From Pseudomonadota bacterium (GTDB lineage: Bacteria; Pseudomonadota; Gammaproteobacteria; Steroidobacterales; Steroidobacteraceae), in NCBI GenBank assembly GCA_018241505.1, contig JAFEDS010000010.1, forward strand, positions 372,001 to 436,000: DNA of 64,000 nucleotides, given 5' to 3'. Within the stretch, counting starts at the first letter, position 1. The number at the start of each line of letters is the position of its first letter. Position numbers and translations under genes: made by a program. Shown one piece after another: positions 26,828 to 35,825 of the stretch. The notes beneath the pieces were generated by a model, which did no database searches, was not told where the DNA came from, and saw only the letters and a list, made by a program, of their open reading frames with translations.

Positions 26828-27218
26828 CTTCCGACTCCTCAACAACATCGTGTATGACAGCCAGGAGGGCGGTCATCGGCATGCCTTTGTGCAGGTAACC
26901 CCGCGCGCCCGCGGCCAGTGCCCGTTGGATCTGACCGTCATCCACCTCAGTGGCCATTACGAGAATCAGTGCGTCCGGAAACTCCCTGCGTATGGCGATG
27001 ATGGCTTCGACACCTGTCATGCAAGGCAGATGCAAGTCCATCAAGGTCACGTCGGGTTGGAACCTGCGAAACGCATCGATGGCGTTTTCGGCGGTGGCCA
27101 CCTGGGCCACCAGCTTCAAACGCGGGTCGCTGGCCAGAACGGCCGACAAACCCTGGCGGATGATCGGATGATCATCAACACACATGACACGTATGCAGGA
27201 GCGAATGACGACGGCCAT
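26790..27218 (-). CDS. Receiver-only response regulator
   Basis: This 142-residue protein has a complete CheY-like receiver: acidic pair in CVDDHPI, phospho-acceptor Asp in TLMDLHLP and Lys in YLHKG. It closely resembles the receiver of the NarL-type protein encoded next upstream but ends in an acidic tail (EESEDVEYKRDDEREP) instead of a LuxR HTH. It may be a phosphate sink or a non-DNA-binding partner of that pathway. The start is uncertain: ATG 27218 is chosen by alignment to the paralogue; ATG 27248 is possible; neither has a good ribosome site. The 149 bp upstream separate it from the NarL gene. Confidence 0.82.
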   Translation of the reverse strand: MAVVIRSCIRVMCVDDHPIIRQGLSAVLASDPRLKLVAQVATAENAIDAFRRFQPDVTLMDLHLPCMTGVEAIIAIRREFPDALILVMATEVDDGQIQRALAAGARGYLHKGMPMTALLAVIHDVVEESEDVEYKRDDEREP

Positions 27219-27367
27219 CGAACAGGTAACCGGCACCCCGGAAAACATGAGTACGTATATAACTTGACGCCGATCATGCGGGCTGTCCCTGCACTCCACC
27301 ACCCGCGACCGTGGATGCAGCGACTAACTCTTTTGGGGGTATGCCTCGTGGATTTATCCCGGCGGCT

Positions 27368-28015
27368 TCAATCCAACTTGAAGATGCCGCGCCGGATGGC
27401 AATGCTCACGGCGTGCGTCCGATCGCGCGCACCCAATTTGGCGGTGGCATTTTTCAAGTGCATTTTTACGGTTTCTTCAGTTATATCGAGCTTCAGCCCG
27501 ATCTCCCGGTTACGATCGCCGCTGGCGACGAGGCGCAGGACCTGCAGCTCGCGACCACTCAATTGCTTCTCGCCCAGATGCTCAATGAGTTGAGCCGCTA
27601 TGGAGTTGGGAATCGACATGCGTCCCGCATGCACCTCATGAATCAACGCGAGCACTTCGCGCATCGGCTTCCCCTTGTGAAGATAGCCGCGCGCGCCGGC
27701 CGCCAGTGCCCGCTGAATCTGCACATCGCCCGATTCGGTGGTCATCACCGCGATGCGCGCATCGGGAAAGTCGGTTCGGATGGCGATGATGGCTTCGACA
27801 CCGGTCATGGCCGGCAAATGCAGGTCCATCAACGTGACATCGGGCCGATGCCGCCGGAATGCCTCGATTGAATCCTCGCCGTTCATGGCCTCGGCCACGA
27901 GATCGATGCCGGGATCGCTTGCAATGACGGCGGACAGGCCCTGGCGCACGATCGGATGATCGTCCACACACATGACACGGATCGTGCCGCCGCTTCTAGC
28001 ACTCGGGTTGAGCAT
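27368..28015 (-). CDS. NarL/FixJ family response regulator
   Basis: This 215-residue protein has an N-terminal receiver (CVDDHPIVRQG, phospho-Asp in TLMDLHLP, Lys in YLHKG) and a C-terminal LuxR-type HTH (LSGRELQVLRLVASGDRNREIG, then EETVKMHLKNATAKLGARD). The ATG at 28015 lies within the end of the kinase gene, overlapping it by 20 bp, so they are coupled. It is the likely output of the second, HisKA_3-type transmitter of the kinase, the usual partner of NarL proteins. Confidence 0.93.
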   Translation of the reverse strand: MLNPSARSGGTIRVMCVDDHPIVRQGLSAVIASDPGIDLVAEAMNGEDSIEAFRRHRPDVTLMDLHLPAMTGVEAIIAIRTDFPDARIAVMTTESGDVQIQRALAAGARGYLHKGKPMREVLALIHEVHAGRMSIPNSIAAQLIEHLGEKQLSGRELQVLRLVASGDRNREIGLKLDITEETVKMHLKNATAKLGARDRTHAVSIAIRRGIFKLD

Positions 28016-30896
28016 AGGCAACTTCCCCCGGGATCGTGAGGGTGATGGTTGTACCCACCCCGCGCTGACTTTCCAGCGACAGCTTCGCACCGAGCCCCGC
28101 GGCCCGCTCACGCATGCCGTTCAACCCGAAATGGCCGCGACGTCCCCTCGCGATCAATCTGGGACTGATACCCGAGCCATCATCGCTGACGACAATCTCC
28201 AGGTCGTCCCGATAGGACAGCTTCAAAACACTGGACCGGGCATCGGCATGCCGGGCCGCATTGGACAGGGCTTCGCGGCAGATTGCATAGGCTTCGGCCC
28301 ACGCACGCGGCTTCAGCTCGCGCTGCCGGCCAATCACATCTACGGAGAAGCGCGTTGGCTTGGTTCCTAACAGCTCGCGCCCCAAACGCAACAGTCCCGC
28401 ACGAAGGTCGCAGCGCTCGGATTGCGGGGCGCGCAGCAGGGACAAAACGGCACGGCCCTCGGCAACCGCGGTAGTGGCCGCCTGCATCGCGTCCTGAAAG
28501 TAACCGCGCGCGGCCTGCGCTTCCGGGCTGAGCTTCTGCAAGCCTGCTTCTATCAGAAACGACATGCCCTGCACGCTTTGCAACAGCGTATCGTGCAGAT
28601 CGCGTGCGATTCGTACACGCTCGTCCTGCTGTGCTGCCTGGGCCCGCAACTCCGCAAGATCCATCGCGGAACTGGCACGCGCCAACAGTTCGCGGCTGCT
28701 GACAGGTTTCACCAGGTAGTCGTCCGCTCCGTGTTGCAGACCCTGGATCCGCGCATCCTCGGCTGCCCGTGCGGATAGAAGAATGACCGGCACCGCCCGC
28801 GTAGCCGGTTCCCGCCGCAGCTCCTGCAACAGCTCGAGTCCATCCATCCCCGGCATCATGACATCCGTTATGACGAGGTCGGGCGGCCGGCGCCGCACCT
28901 CCTGCAGTGCCGTGGCACCGTCGGCGACGGTTTCGAGCTCGAAATGCTCGCTCATGATGCGGCCCGCATACTCGCGCATGTCCGCGTTGTCATCCACGAG
29001 CACGACTCTGCGGCGGCGCCCCGGGTCCTGCTTTTTCAGTGCGATTGCATCCGCGATCGGCAGGGTTTGAACCATTTCGGTTACGCGCGCGCCCGCGGCA
29101 CTCGCGCGTGTGAAACCAAACGGGATCGAAACGGTAAACGTGCTTCCCGCACCCAGCTTGCTGCAAACGCCGACACTGCCTCCGAGTTGCTCGGCGAACT
29201 CCTTGACCAGGGCAAGCCCGATGCCACTGCCTTCGCGATTGCCCACACCGGCACCCGTTACCCGATGAAAGCGCTCGAAAATGCGCTCCAACTCGCGCTG
29301 CGGGATGCCGAATCCACTGTCGCTGACAACGAGTTGCACCCCGTCGTGCTTGCGCAAGCGCACGCTGATTTCGCCCGCGGCGGTATACTTGAATGCGTTG
29401 GACAACAGGTTGAGGACGATCCGGCTCCAGACATCGCGGTCGACATACACGGGCTGTCCCAACTCTTCACACTCGACGGTGAATTTGATCCCGGCTCGCC
29501 GCGCGATCCAGTCGAATGAGGACGCCACCTGGGCCGTGAGGCTGCCGAGATTCACCGGCTCAAACATCGCATGCAGGCGCTCGCTCTGGTCGCGCGCAAA
29601 ATGCAGGACCTCATTGACCAGTTTCAGTAATTGCATGCCATTGCGCCGGATCATGCACAGGGAAGCCAGTTGCTCATCACTGAGCGAGCCGCGCCCGCCG
29701 TCCAGGATTTCCTCCAGGGGCCCCAGCATCAAGGTCAACGGCGTGCGCAACTCGTGGCTGACATTGCCGAAAAAAGTGGTCTGTGCCTCTTCCAGTGCCA
29801 CCAGGGCTTTGGCTCGCGCTTCCTCGCGCTGATAGACGTGCGCGGCGGCCAGCGAGTCGCCGAGGTGACCGGCCAGCATCTGCAGAAAATCGAGATACTT
29901 GCTGTCATACGGTGCATGCGGATTCAGTCCGACAATGCAAAAGCCGCCGGGCGCTCCGGTTGCGCCCGAAGGGATCGGCAACACGGCGAGCCGCAGTGGC
30001 GGCGAGCCCCAACCGGCGCCTCCTGGCAATTCGACTGCAGTCGCACAGTCGCGAACTTCGAGCGCACCGTTACCGGCGAGCCGCGCGAGCTCTGCGATCT
30101 GGGACTCATCCGCGGTGCGAATGGTGGCCGGACTGATCGGCGTACCTGCCTCGATGTTGGAAACCGCGTAGAGGCTGGCCTCATCCCAACCCGAGCTCCA
30201 CAGATAAAGCACGGCAAACGGGACGTCGTATGCGTTGCGTTCGATGATGCGAGCGGCTGCGGTCAGGGCTTCCGCCGGACACTTCGGATGACGGTCGGAG
30301 GCTCCCAACGTCTGCAGCGTTCTGAGCCTGCGCTCCGCAATCACTCGTTTGGAGGCATCGACAATGATCGCGTACACCGCTTCAATGCGGCCGTGCTCGT
30401 TGATCAACGGCTCGTAACTGAAGGAGAAATAGACCTCCTGCATGAAGCCCGGGCGGCTCAGCAACAGCGGCAACTCGTCCGCCCCGCCTGTCCTACCCTC
30501 CAGCAGGCACTTCTGCATGAGCGGCTCGATCGTGCCAAACACTTCCGGCCAGACGATGGCAGCGGGTTGTCCCAGGGCGTGCGGATGCTTGTGGCCCAGG
30601 TTGGCGCAATGAGCATCGTTGTAGAGAAAGATGTGCTCGGGGCCCCAGTAGATACCGGCCGGCAGACGCGAAGCCATGCACAAACGCAACGCGGTCTTGA
30701 ACGCCTGCGACCAGCGCTCGATTGGCCCAAGCGAAGTCTTGGACCAGTCATAACGGCGGATGCGATTGCCCATCTCGCCCCCGCCGTCACAGAGCAATTC
30801 AAACAGCGAATCCGCCGGATCCGACGTCAGGCCCGCCTCGATGCGGGTCGGCGCCGATGACACACTCGGCACGCTCTCATCCCCCTCACGCGGCAT
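27996..30896 (-). CDS. Soluble hybrid sensor kinase with two transmitter modules (HisKA and HisKA_3)
   Basis: This 966-residue protein has no TM segment. In order: PAS-like sensor (about 40-190, MGNRIRRYDWSKTSLGP), GAF-like region (205-350), HisKA with His381 (SHELRTP), HATPase (N box near Asn500, SDSGFGIP, GSGIGLALVKEFAEQLGG), receiver with Asp678 (ITDVMMPGMDG), then a second transmitter of NarX/DegS type with His768 (ARDLHDT), a second HATPase with Asn879 (EALSNAARHA) and DDGSGI. Both kinase modules and the receiver look intact. It probably signals to the NarL regulator encoded downstream with a 20-bp overlap. Signal unknown; a cytosolic redox or ligand cue is plausible given adjacent haem protein genes. 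Confidence 0.92.
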   Translation of the reverse strand: MPREGDESVPSVSSAPTRIEAGLTSDPADSLFELLCDGGGEMGNRIRRYDWSKTSLGPIERWSQAFKTALRLCMASRLPAGIYWGPEHIFLYNDAHCANLGHKHPHALGQPAAIVWPEVFGTIEPLMQKCLLEGRTGGADELPLLLSRPGFMQEVYFSFSYEPLINEHGRIEAVYAIIVDASKRVIAERRLRTLQTLGASDRHPKCPAEALTAAARIIERNAYDVPFAVLYLWSSGWDEASLYAVSNIEAGTPISPATIRTADESQIAELARLAGNGALEVRDCATAVELPGGAGWGSPPLRLAVLPIPSGATGAPGGFCIVGLNPHAPYDSKYLDFLQMLAGHLGDSLAAAHVYQREEARAKALVALEEAQTTFFGNVSHELRTPLTLMLGPLEEILDGGRGSLSDEQLASLCMIRRNGMQLLKLVNEVLHFARDQSERLHAMFEPVNLGSLTAQVASSFDWIARRAGIKFTVECEELGQPVYVDRDVWSRIVLNLLSNAFKYTAAGEISVRLRKHDGVQLVVSDSGFGIPQRELERIFERFHRVTGAGVGNREGSGIGLALVKEFAEQLGGSVGVCSKLGAGSTFTVSIPFGFTRASAAGARVTEMVQTLPIADAIALKKQDPGRRRRVVLVDDNADMREYAGRIMSEHFELETVADGATALQEVRRRPPDLVITDVMMPGMDGLELLQELRREPATRAVPVILLSARAAEDARIQGLQHGADDYLVKPVSSRELLARASSAMDLAELRAQAAQQDERVRIARDLHDTLLQSVQGMSFLIEAGLQKLSPEAQAARGYFQDAMQAATTAVAEGRAVLSLLRAPQSERCDLRAGLLRLGRELLGTKPTRFSVDVIGRQRELKPRAWAEAYAICREALSNAARHADARSSVLKLSYRDDLEIVVSDDGSGISPRLIARGRRGHFGLNGMRERAAGLGAKLSLESQRGVGTTITLTIPGEVAYAQPEC

Positions 30897-30909
30897 TGAA
30901 TCGTAGAGG

Positions 30910-30972
30910 TCTAAAATATCCGCGTGCCACGGGACTCTAACAGTAGAATCGAGCCCCGCATCTAAAATTTAG
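30910..30972. promoter_or_regulatory. Repeated TCTAAAAT elements in the divergent kinase/cytochrome b561 promoter region
   Basis: TCTAAAAT occurs at 30910-30917 and 30961-30968 in the 82-bp gap. The second copy belongs to a perfect small inverted repeat, CTAAA-A-TTTAG (30962-30972), just before the cytochrome b gene. These could be regulator sites or -10-like elements. Only pattern evidence supports this. Confidence 0.3.
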
Positions 30973-30978
30973 TTAATC

Positions 30979-31707
30979 ATGACGACACCTGATCCGTACA
31001 TTCATGCGGCAGCCGCAGGGCAGCGCCGGCTGGTGTGGGACCTGCCCCTGCGAGTGTTTCATTGGTTGTTCGCGGCCAGCGTGCTGGCCTCCTGGGCCAC
31101 CGCGCAACTGGGTGTCAGTTGGATGAAGTGGCACCTGAGGCTGGGCTATTGGATGATGGGACTGGTGGTGTTTCGCATTCTCTGGGGGCTGACGGGTCCG
31201 CGTCATGCGCGCTTCAGCAGCTTCCTCAAAGGGCCGGCGCGGATCTGGCGCCACGCACGCGAGCTGACTGCCGCCGGACGCGTAGTGAGCAGTGTCGGTC
31301 ACAACCCTTTGGGCGGGCTCATGGTGATCTTCATGCTGCTGCTGGTTGTGTTACAGGTTGGTACCGGGCTGTTCGCAACTGACGACATAACCTGGAGTGG
31401 CCCGTACAATCCCTCGGTCAGCAGCGCCACAGCCAAGCTGCTGACGAGCATCCATCACATTAACTTCAATGTCATCTGGTTCGCGATCGCGTTGCACATC
31501 GCGGCCATTTTGTTTTACGCCCTGGTGAAACAGGACAACCTCGTGCCGGCGATGCTGACGGGTTGGAAGCCGGCGGAAGGCGTCCCGGCGGATCAGGCCA
31601 TCGACAGCTCAGAGCTGTGGAAAGCCGCCGTGGTGATCGCCGTTGCTGCCGGCTTCGTCTACTGGGTGCTCAGTTGCGCTCCGCCGCCTGCCGACCCGAT
31701 GTTCTGA
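30979..31707 (+). CDS. Cytochrome b561-family membrane protein
   Basis: Inner-membrane dihaem cytochrome b of 242 residues, of the b561/Ni-Fe-hydrogenase-b type, with four main TM segments and haem-ligand histidines in RVFHWLFA, MKWHLRLGYWMMG, IHHINFNVIW and ALHIAAI. It would move electrons between the quinone pool and a periplasmic carrier. Its end is 3 bp from the convergent cytochrome c-prime gene; the two families are frequently neighbours in proteobacteria and may form a redox pair. Confidence 0.9.
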   Translation: MTTPDPYIHAAAAGQRRLVWDLPLRVFHWLFAASVLASWATAQLGVSWMKWHLRLGYWMMGLVVFRILWGLTGPRHARFSSFLKGPARIWRHARELTAAGRVVSSVGHNPLGGLMVIFMLLLVVLQVGTGLFATDDITWSGPYNPSVSSATAKLLTSIHHINFNVIWFAIALHIAAILFYALVKQDNLVPAMLTGWKPAEGVPADQAIDSSELWKAAVVIAVAAGFVYWVLSCAPPPADPMF

Positions 31708-31710
31708 AAT

Positions 31711-32193
31711 TCATTTTTCCCGGTACTCATCGTGACAGGCCTTGCAGGCGTTGCCGACCTTGCCGGCCGCATCCAGGATCCCTGACTTGTCACCCTTCCT
31801 GGCCGCCGCTTCCAGGACCACCGCCGCCTCGTGCAGGTCATTCGCCTTCTGCGCGAAGTCTTGCTGATCGGTCCAGATTTTGTCCTTGGCCTTGGTTCTG
31901 GTCTGGAACTTGCGGGTATCGAGCTTGAACACCTCGGTAATCATGGACGAGGTCATTTGCACCCGGGCGGCTTCCTTCTGCACCAGTGCCGCATCGACCG
32001 GGGCGGCGCCTTTCAACATGGCACCCACGGGTCCGAAGGCGAACCCCTGCACATTGAACAGTCCCTGGCGGATTTCGACGGCTTTCTCAGCCTGCTTCTC
32101 AGGTGAGGGCGGCGCGTTCTGGGCCACTGCAACGGACAGGGTCGCCATGAGCGTTGCCGATGCGGGCGCCAGAACATTAATCAGTTTTAACAT
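31711..32193 (-). CDS. Cytochrome c-prime family protein
   Basis: Periplasmic haem protein of 160 residues with signal peptide (ending LSVAVAQ) and the C-terminal CKACH haem-binding site typical of cytochrome c-prime (GNACKACHDEYREK). Four-helix-bundle composition and length fit. Cytochromes c-prime bind NO and may protect against nitrosative stress. ATG 32193 is preceded by GAGG; a longer upstream frame lacks a signal peptide. Convergent with cytochrome b561. The 198 bp between this start and moxR must hold both promoters; I see no further gene there. Confidence 0.88.
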   Translation of the reverse strand: MLKLINVLAPASATLMATLSVAVAQNAPPSPEKQAEKAVEIRQGLFNVQGFAFGPVGAMLKGAAPVDAALVQKEAARVQMTSSMITEVFKLDTRKFQTRTKAKDKIWTDQQDFAQKANDLHEAAVVLEAAARKGDKSGILDAAGKVGNACKACHDEYREK

Positions 32194-32391
32194 TGCAAGA
32201 CCTCGAAAATAGGTGACAGCGCGCCAGATCATAGCGGCGGCAGGTGAAATTTCTTTGCAAAGATCCCCAGGTGCAGGCATCGCCCGGGTTTTCGGAACTG
32301 AACTGCATCTGGGCAGGACTAATCCGGAGCATTCCCCTCGCGTAACATCCCCGTCACACTCGACATTTGTTTCGAAAAGGACTGGCGCTCA

Positions 32392-33402
32392 ATGAATCAA
32401 AATGCCGCTCCGTCCGTGGGCGGACAGCTCGCCGCGCGCGAAATGGTTGCTGAAACCTCGGCCTGGCTAGCGCCCTTGCGCGAAGAGGTGGCCCGGGTGA
32501 TTGTCGGCCAGAAGCACCTGGTGGACCGGCTGCTGATTGCCATGCTTACAAATGGTCACATTCTGCTGGACGGTGTGCCGGGCCTGGCGAAGACCCTGAC
32601 TCTGAAGACCCTGGCCAGTTGCATTGCCGTCCGCTTCAAGCGCCTGCAGTTCACGCCCGACATGCTGCCCGCCGACATTGTCGGCACCATGATCTACAGC
32701 CCGCAGGATGGGGCCTTCCGCACCAAACAAGGGCCCATTTTCAGCAACCTCATCCTGGCCGACGAAATCAATCGCGCCCCGGCCAAAGTGCAAAGTGCCC
32801 TGCTCGAGGCGATGCAGGAGCGCCAGGTCACCATTGGCGATGAAACCTATCCGTTGCCGACGCCTTTCCTGGTGCTCGCGACCCAGAACCCGCTGGAACA
32901 GGAGGGCACCTACCCCTTGCCGGAAGCTCAGATCGACCGTTTCATGATGAAGGTCATGGTCGACTATCCGACGCGAGCGCAGGAGCGGGCGATTCTCGAT
33001 GCCATGGCCACCACCGAGCCTATGGCCGTACCGCGCATCGTAGTGAGCTCCCAACAGGTGATCGACGCACGGCATGTTGTAAACATGTTGTTCGTGGACG
33101 AAAAGGTGCGCGACTACATCGTTGATATCGTGCATGCGACCCGGCCGCCGATTGCCCCGGCGTTGAACTTGAACGGCTACGTGCAAACCGGCGCTTCGCC
33201 GCGCGCGACGATCGCATTGACGCTGGCGGCGCGGGGCATGGCGTTTCTCAACGGGCGCCACTTCGTAACACCTCAGGACGTCAAATCAGTCGCAATGGAC
33301 GTGTTGCGACATCGGGTATCCGTAACCTACGAAGCCGAGGCCGAAAGCGTCACGTCGGAAAACATTGTTGAGAAGATTCTGAACACCCTGCCGGTCCCCT
33401 GA
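32392..33402 (+). CDS. moxR: MoxR family AAA+ ATPase
   Basis: AAA+ chaperone-like ATPase of 336 residues. Walker A is GVPGLAKT (61-68), Walker B and sensor regions are in LADEINRAPAKVQSALLEAMQE and VLATQNPLEQEGTYPLPEAQ. MoxR proteins act with VWA-domain partners to mature or protect proteins. First gene of a tightly packed operon followed by DUF58, a small membrane protein, two VWA proteins, BatD and a TPR-SH3 protein, the standard Bat (Bacteroides aerotolerance) arrangement. Confidence 0.95.
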   Translation: MNQNAAPSVGGQLAAREMVAETSAWLAPLREEVARVIVGQKHLVDRLLIAMLTNGHILLDGVPGLAKTLTLKTLASCIAVRFKRLQFTPDMLPADIVGTMIYSPQDGAFRTKQGPIFSNLILADEINRAPAKVQSALLEAMQERQVTIGDETYPLPTPFLVLATQNPLEQEGTYPLPEAQIDRFMMKVMVDYPTRAQERAILDAMATTEPMAVPRIVVSSQQVIDARHVVNMLFVDEKVRDYIVDIVHATRPPIAPALNLNGYVQTGASPRATIALTLAARGMAFLNGRHFVTPQDVKSVAMDVLRHRVSVTYEAEAESVTSENIVEKILNTLPVP

Positions 33403-33409
33403 GGCCTCG

Positions 33410-34327
33410 ATGGCTGACGAAAAGCAGTCGACCCGGTCGCGACGCAGCGGCATGCGCGAGTTGGAAATCCGTACCCGGCGAATGGTGGACGACACCATGG
33501 CGGGCGCCTACCACTCGGTCTTCAAGGGTCGCGGCATGGACTTCGACGAAGTGCGCGAATATACCCCCGGGGATGAAGTCCGCACCATCGACTGGAATGT
33601 CACCGCGCGGGCCGGTCGGACCTTTGTCAAGAAATTCACCGAGGAACGGGAGCTCACGATATTCCTCGTGGTTGACATCAGTGCATCGGGGAATTTCGGC
33701 TCGGGCGCCCTCGCCAAACGCGATCTTGCCGCGGAGGTCGCCAGCGTGTTGGCGTTCTCTGCCATTCGCAACAGCGACAAAGTTGGTTTGGTTCTGTACA
33801 CCGACCGTATCGAGCGGTATCTGCCGCCGAAGAAGGGACGAAGGCACGTGTTGCGTGTCGTGCGCGACATTCTGTACCACGAGCCCCAAGGTACCGCTAC
33901 AGATACCGTCAACGCGCTCGACATTGTGAACAAGCTCCTGCACCGGCGCGCCGTTGTATTTCTGATCTCGGACTTCGAGACAACCGGTGACCCGGATGCG
34001 ACCCGCGCACAGCTACGACGCGCAGTGCGTCAGACGAATCGGCGGCACGACCTGATAGCAGTGCACATTGAAGACCCGCGCGAGAGGGAGATTCCCAACG
34101 TAGGAATCATCGCTTTGGAGGACGCAGAGACGGGCGAGATTATCGAGCTCGACACCGCCAGCAGTAGCGTCCGCAGCCGTTTCAACTCAATTGCGCTGGA
34201 ACGCGCGGCACGCTTGCGAAGCGATCTCAGGGCCGAAGGGGTCGACACGGTCCAATTGCTGACGGACAAGCCCTATATTCCGCCGCTGCAGCGCTTCTTC
34301 AAGGCACGCGGACGGCCGCGACTATGA
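33410..34327 (+). CDS. DUF58 domain protein
   Basis: A 305-residue cytosolic protein with the DUF58 core (GRGMDFDEVREYTPGDEVRTIDWNVTAR, near residues 40-70) and a VWA-like fold with a partially degenerate MIDAS (VVDISASGNFG). It is the usual partner of MoxR ATPases. It starts 7 bp after moxR and its stop overlaps the next start by 4 bp (ATGA). Confidence 0.93.
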   Translation: MADEKQSTRSRRSGMRELEIRTRRMVDDTMAGAYHSVFKGRGMDFDEVREYTPGDEVRTIDWNVTARAGRTFVKKFTEERELTIFLVVDISASGNFGSGALAKRDLAAEVASVLAFSAIRNSDKVGLVLYTDRIERYLPPKKGRRHVLRVVRDILYHEPQGTATDTVNALDIVNKLLHRRAVVFLISDFETTGDPDATRAQLRRAVRQTNRRHDLIAVHIEDPREREIPNVGIIALEDAETGEIIELDTASSSVRSRFNSIALERAARLRSDLRAEGVDTVQLLTDKPYIPPLQRFFKARGRPRL

Positions 34328-34830
34328 AAGCGGCAATGATCGGTGTTACCGAGGACATCCGCGACATTCGGGGACCCAAAGTAGAGCCGGAAACCTGGAT
34401 CGTGACCGGCATCGTTGCCGCGGCAATCGTCATCGCGGTGTGCGCTTACTTCGTCAAGCGGCAGCGCCGCGGCGGCACCGGCATCCGCCAATCAACCCTG
34501 TTGGAAAGCACCCTCGAACGCCTGGAGGAAACCAAGCCCCTGATGCAACCTGCGACAGCACGCGAGTTTGGAAGTGCGGCTTCCGAGGTAATTCGCACCT
34601 ACATTGAGAAGCGTTTCAGTGTTGTAGCAACACAGCGGACCACCGAGGAATTCCTGCAAGCACTGCTGCAAGGCTCCAACGAAACACTCGCGCGCCACCG
34701 GCCGCTGCTTGCCGAATTTCTGCAGAAATGCGACTTCGTCAAATTCGCGGGCGCATCGCTGGAAGCGTCGGATATGGAGTCGCTGTTCCAAAGCGCGCGC
34801 GCCTTCGTGCTGGAGACGAGCGAGACGTGA
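34324..34830 (+). CDS. Small single-TM protein of the Bat operon (DUF4381-like)
   Basis: This 168-residue protein has a short cytoplasmic or periplasmic N-terminus, one TM helix (about 25-43, VTGIVAAAIVIAVCAYFV) and a helical soluble domain (about 60-165). Position between DUF58 and the first VWA gene is where DUF4381 proteins are found; sequence recognition is moderate. Start and stop overlap both neighbours (ATGA and GTGA), showing translational coupling. Confidence 0.75.
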   Translation: MKAAMIGVTEDIRDIRGPKVEPETWIVTGIVAAAIVIAVCAYFVKRQRRGGTGIRQSTLLESTLERLEETKPLMQPATAREFGSAASEVIRTYIEKRFSVVATQRTTEEFLQALLQGSNETLARHRPLLAEFLQKCDFVKFAGASLEASDMESLFQSARAFVLETSET

Positions 34831-35825
34831 TCCGGTTTCTGCAGCCCGAGTGGTTTTGGGCATTCGCCCTGCTCCCCCTGATCATCCTGTGGAGAGGCCG
34901 CCGGGGACCGGTTGCTGCCGTCGAATATTCCGATATCAGTCTTGCGCGGGCTGTCTCGCGCCGCACGCGAAGTCGTATCGGCGGCATTGTCTGGTTACTT
35001 CCCGTCCTGGCGGCATCGCTGATGATCGTCGGGTTGGCGCGACCACAGCGCACCGACAGTCGCACCGAAGTTACGGCGAACGGCATTGACATCGTTCTGG
35101 GGCTGGATGTATCCGGGTCCATGGAGGCGCTCGATTTTTCCGTCAACAACTATCGTGTCAACCGCATCGCGGTGGTGAAGTCGGTTGTCGCCAGGTTCAT
35201 TGACGAACGCCCCAACGATCGCATTGGCCTCGTCGCCTTTGCGGGATCTCCTTATATAGTGAGTCCGCTCACCCTGGACCATGACTGGCTGCTGCAGAAT
35301 CTCGAGCGTATCAATGTGGGCACCGGCGATGACGGGACGGCTATTGGCTCAGCCATTGCCGCGGCCGTCAATCACCTTCGAACCACCAAGGCCAAATCCA
35401 AGGTAGTGATCCTATTGACAGACGGGGTCAACAACAGCGGGAAGATCTCCCCCCTTTCCGCTGCGGAGGCGGCCCGCGCTCTGGGCGTAAAGGTGTACAC
35501 AATTGGAGTCGGTGTACGCGGGAAAGCCCCCCTTCCGGTCAGGGACGAAGCGGGAAGGATTCACATGATGATGATGAATGTGGACGTCGACGAAAGGACG
35601 CTGCAGGCGGTCGCGAAAGAGACGGGTGGGCTCTTCTATCGTGCGACCGATACGGATTCGTTGCAGAAGATCTATGACCAGATCAACCGGTATGAGACAT
35701 CGGCGCAGTCAGTGCAGAAGTTTGAGCATGTGGAAGAGCTTTACAAGTGGCCTCTGTACCCATCACTGGGCCTGCTGGGGCTCGGAGTGATCTTGCAGCA
35801 CACGAGGTTTCGCAGGCTACCGTGA
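34827..35825 (+). CDS. batA: BatA-type VWA domain membrane protein
   Basis: This 332-residue protein has two N-terminal TM segments (about 8-20 and 50-68), a VWA domain with an intact MIDAS (GLDVSGSMEALD near residue 93, then a Thr in GTGDDGTAIG and Asp in LLTDGVNNSG), and a C-terminal TM helix (YPSLGLLGLGVIL). The GTG at 34827 overlaps the upstream stop and gives the standard BatA N-terminus (RFLQPEWFWAF). It probably anchors a periplasmic complex remodelled by MoxR. Confidence 0.93.
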   Translation: MIRFLQPEWFWAFALLPLIILWRGRRGPVAAVEYSDISLARAVSRRTRSRIGGIVWLLPVLAASLMIVGLARPQRTDSRTEVTANGIDIVLGLDVSGSMEALDFSVNNYRVNRIAVVKSVVARFIDERPNDRIGLVAFAGSPYIVSPLTLDHDWLLQNLERINVGTGDDGTAIGSAIAAAVNHLRTTKAKSKVVILLTDGVNNSGKISPLSAAEAARALGVKVYTIGVGVRGKAPLPVRDEAGRIHMMMMNVDVDERTLQAVAKETGGLFYRATDTDSLQKIYDQINRYETSAQSVQKFEHVEELYKWPLYPSLGLLGLGVILQHTRFRRLP

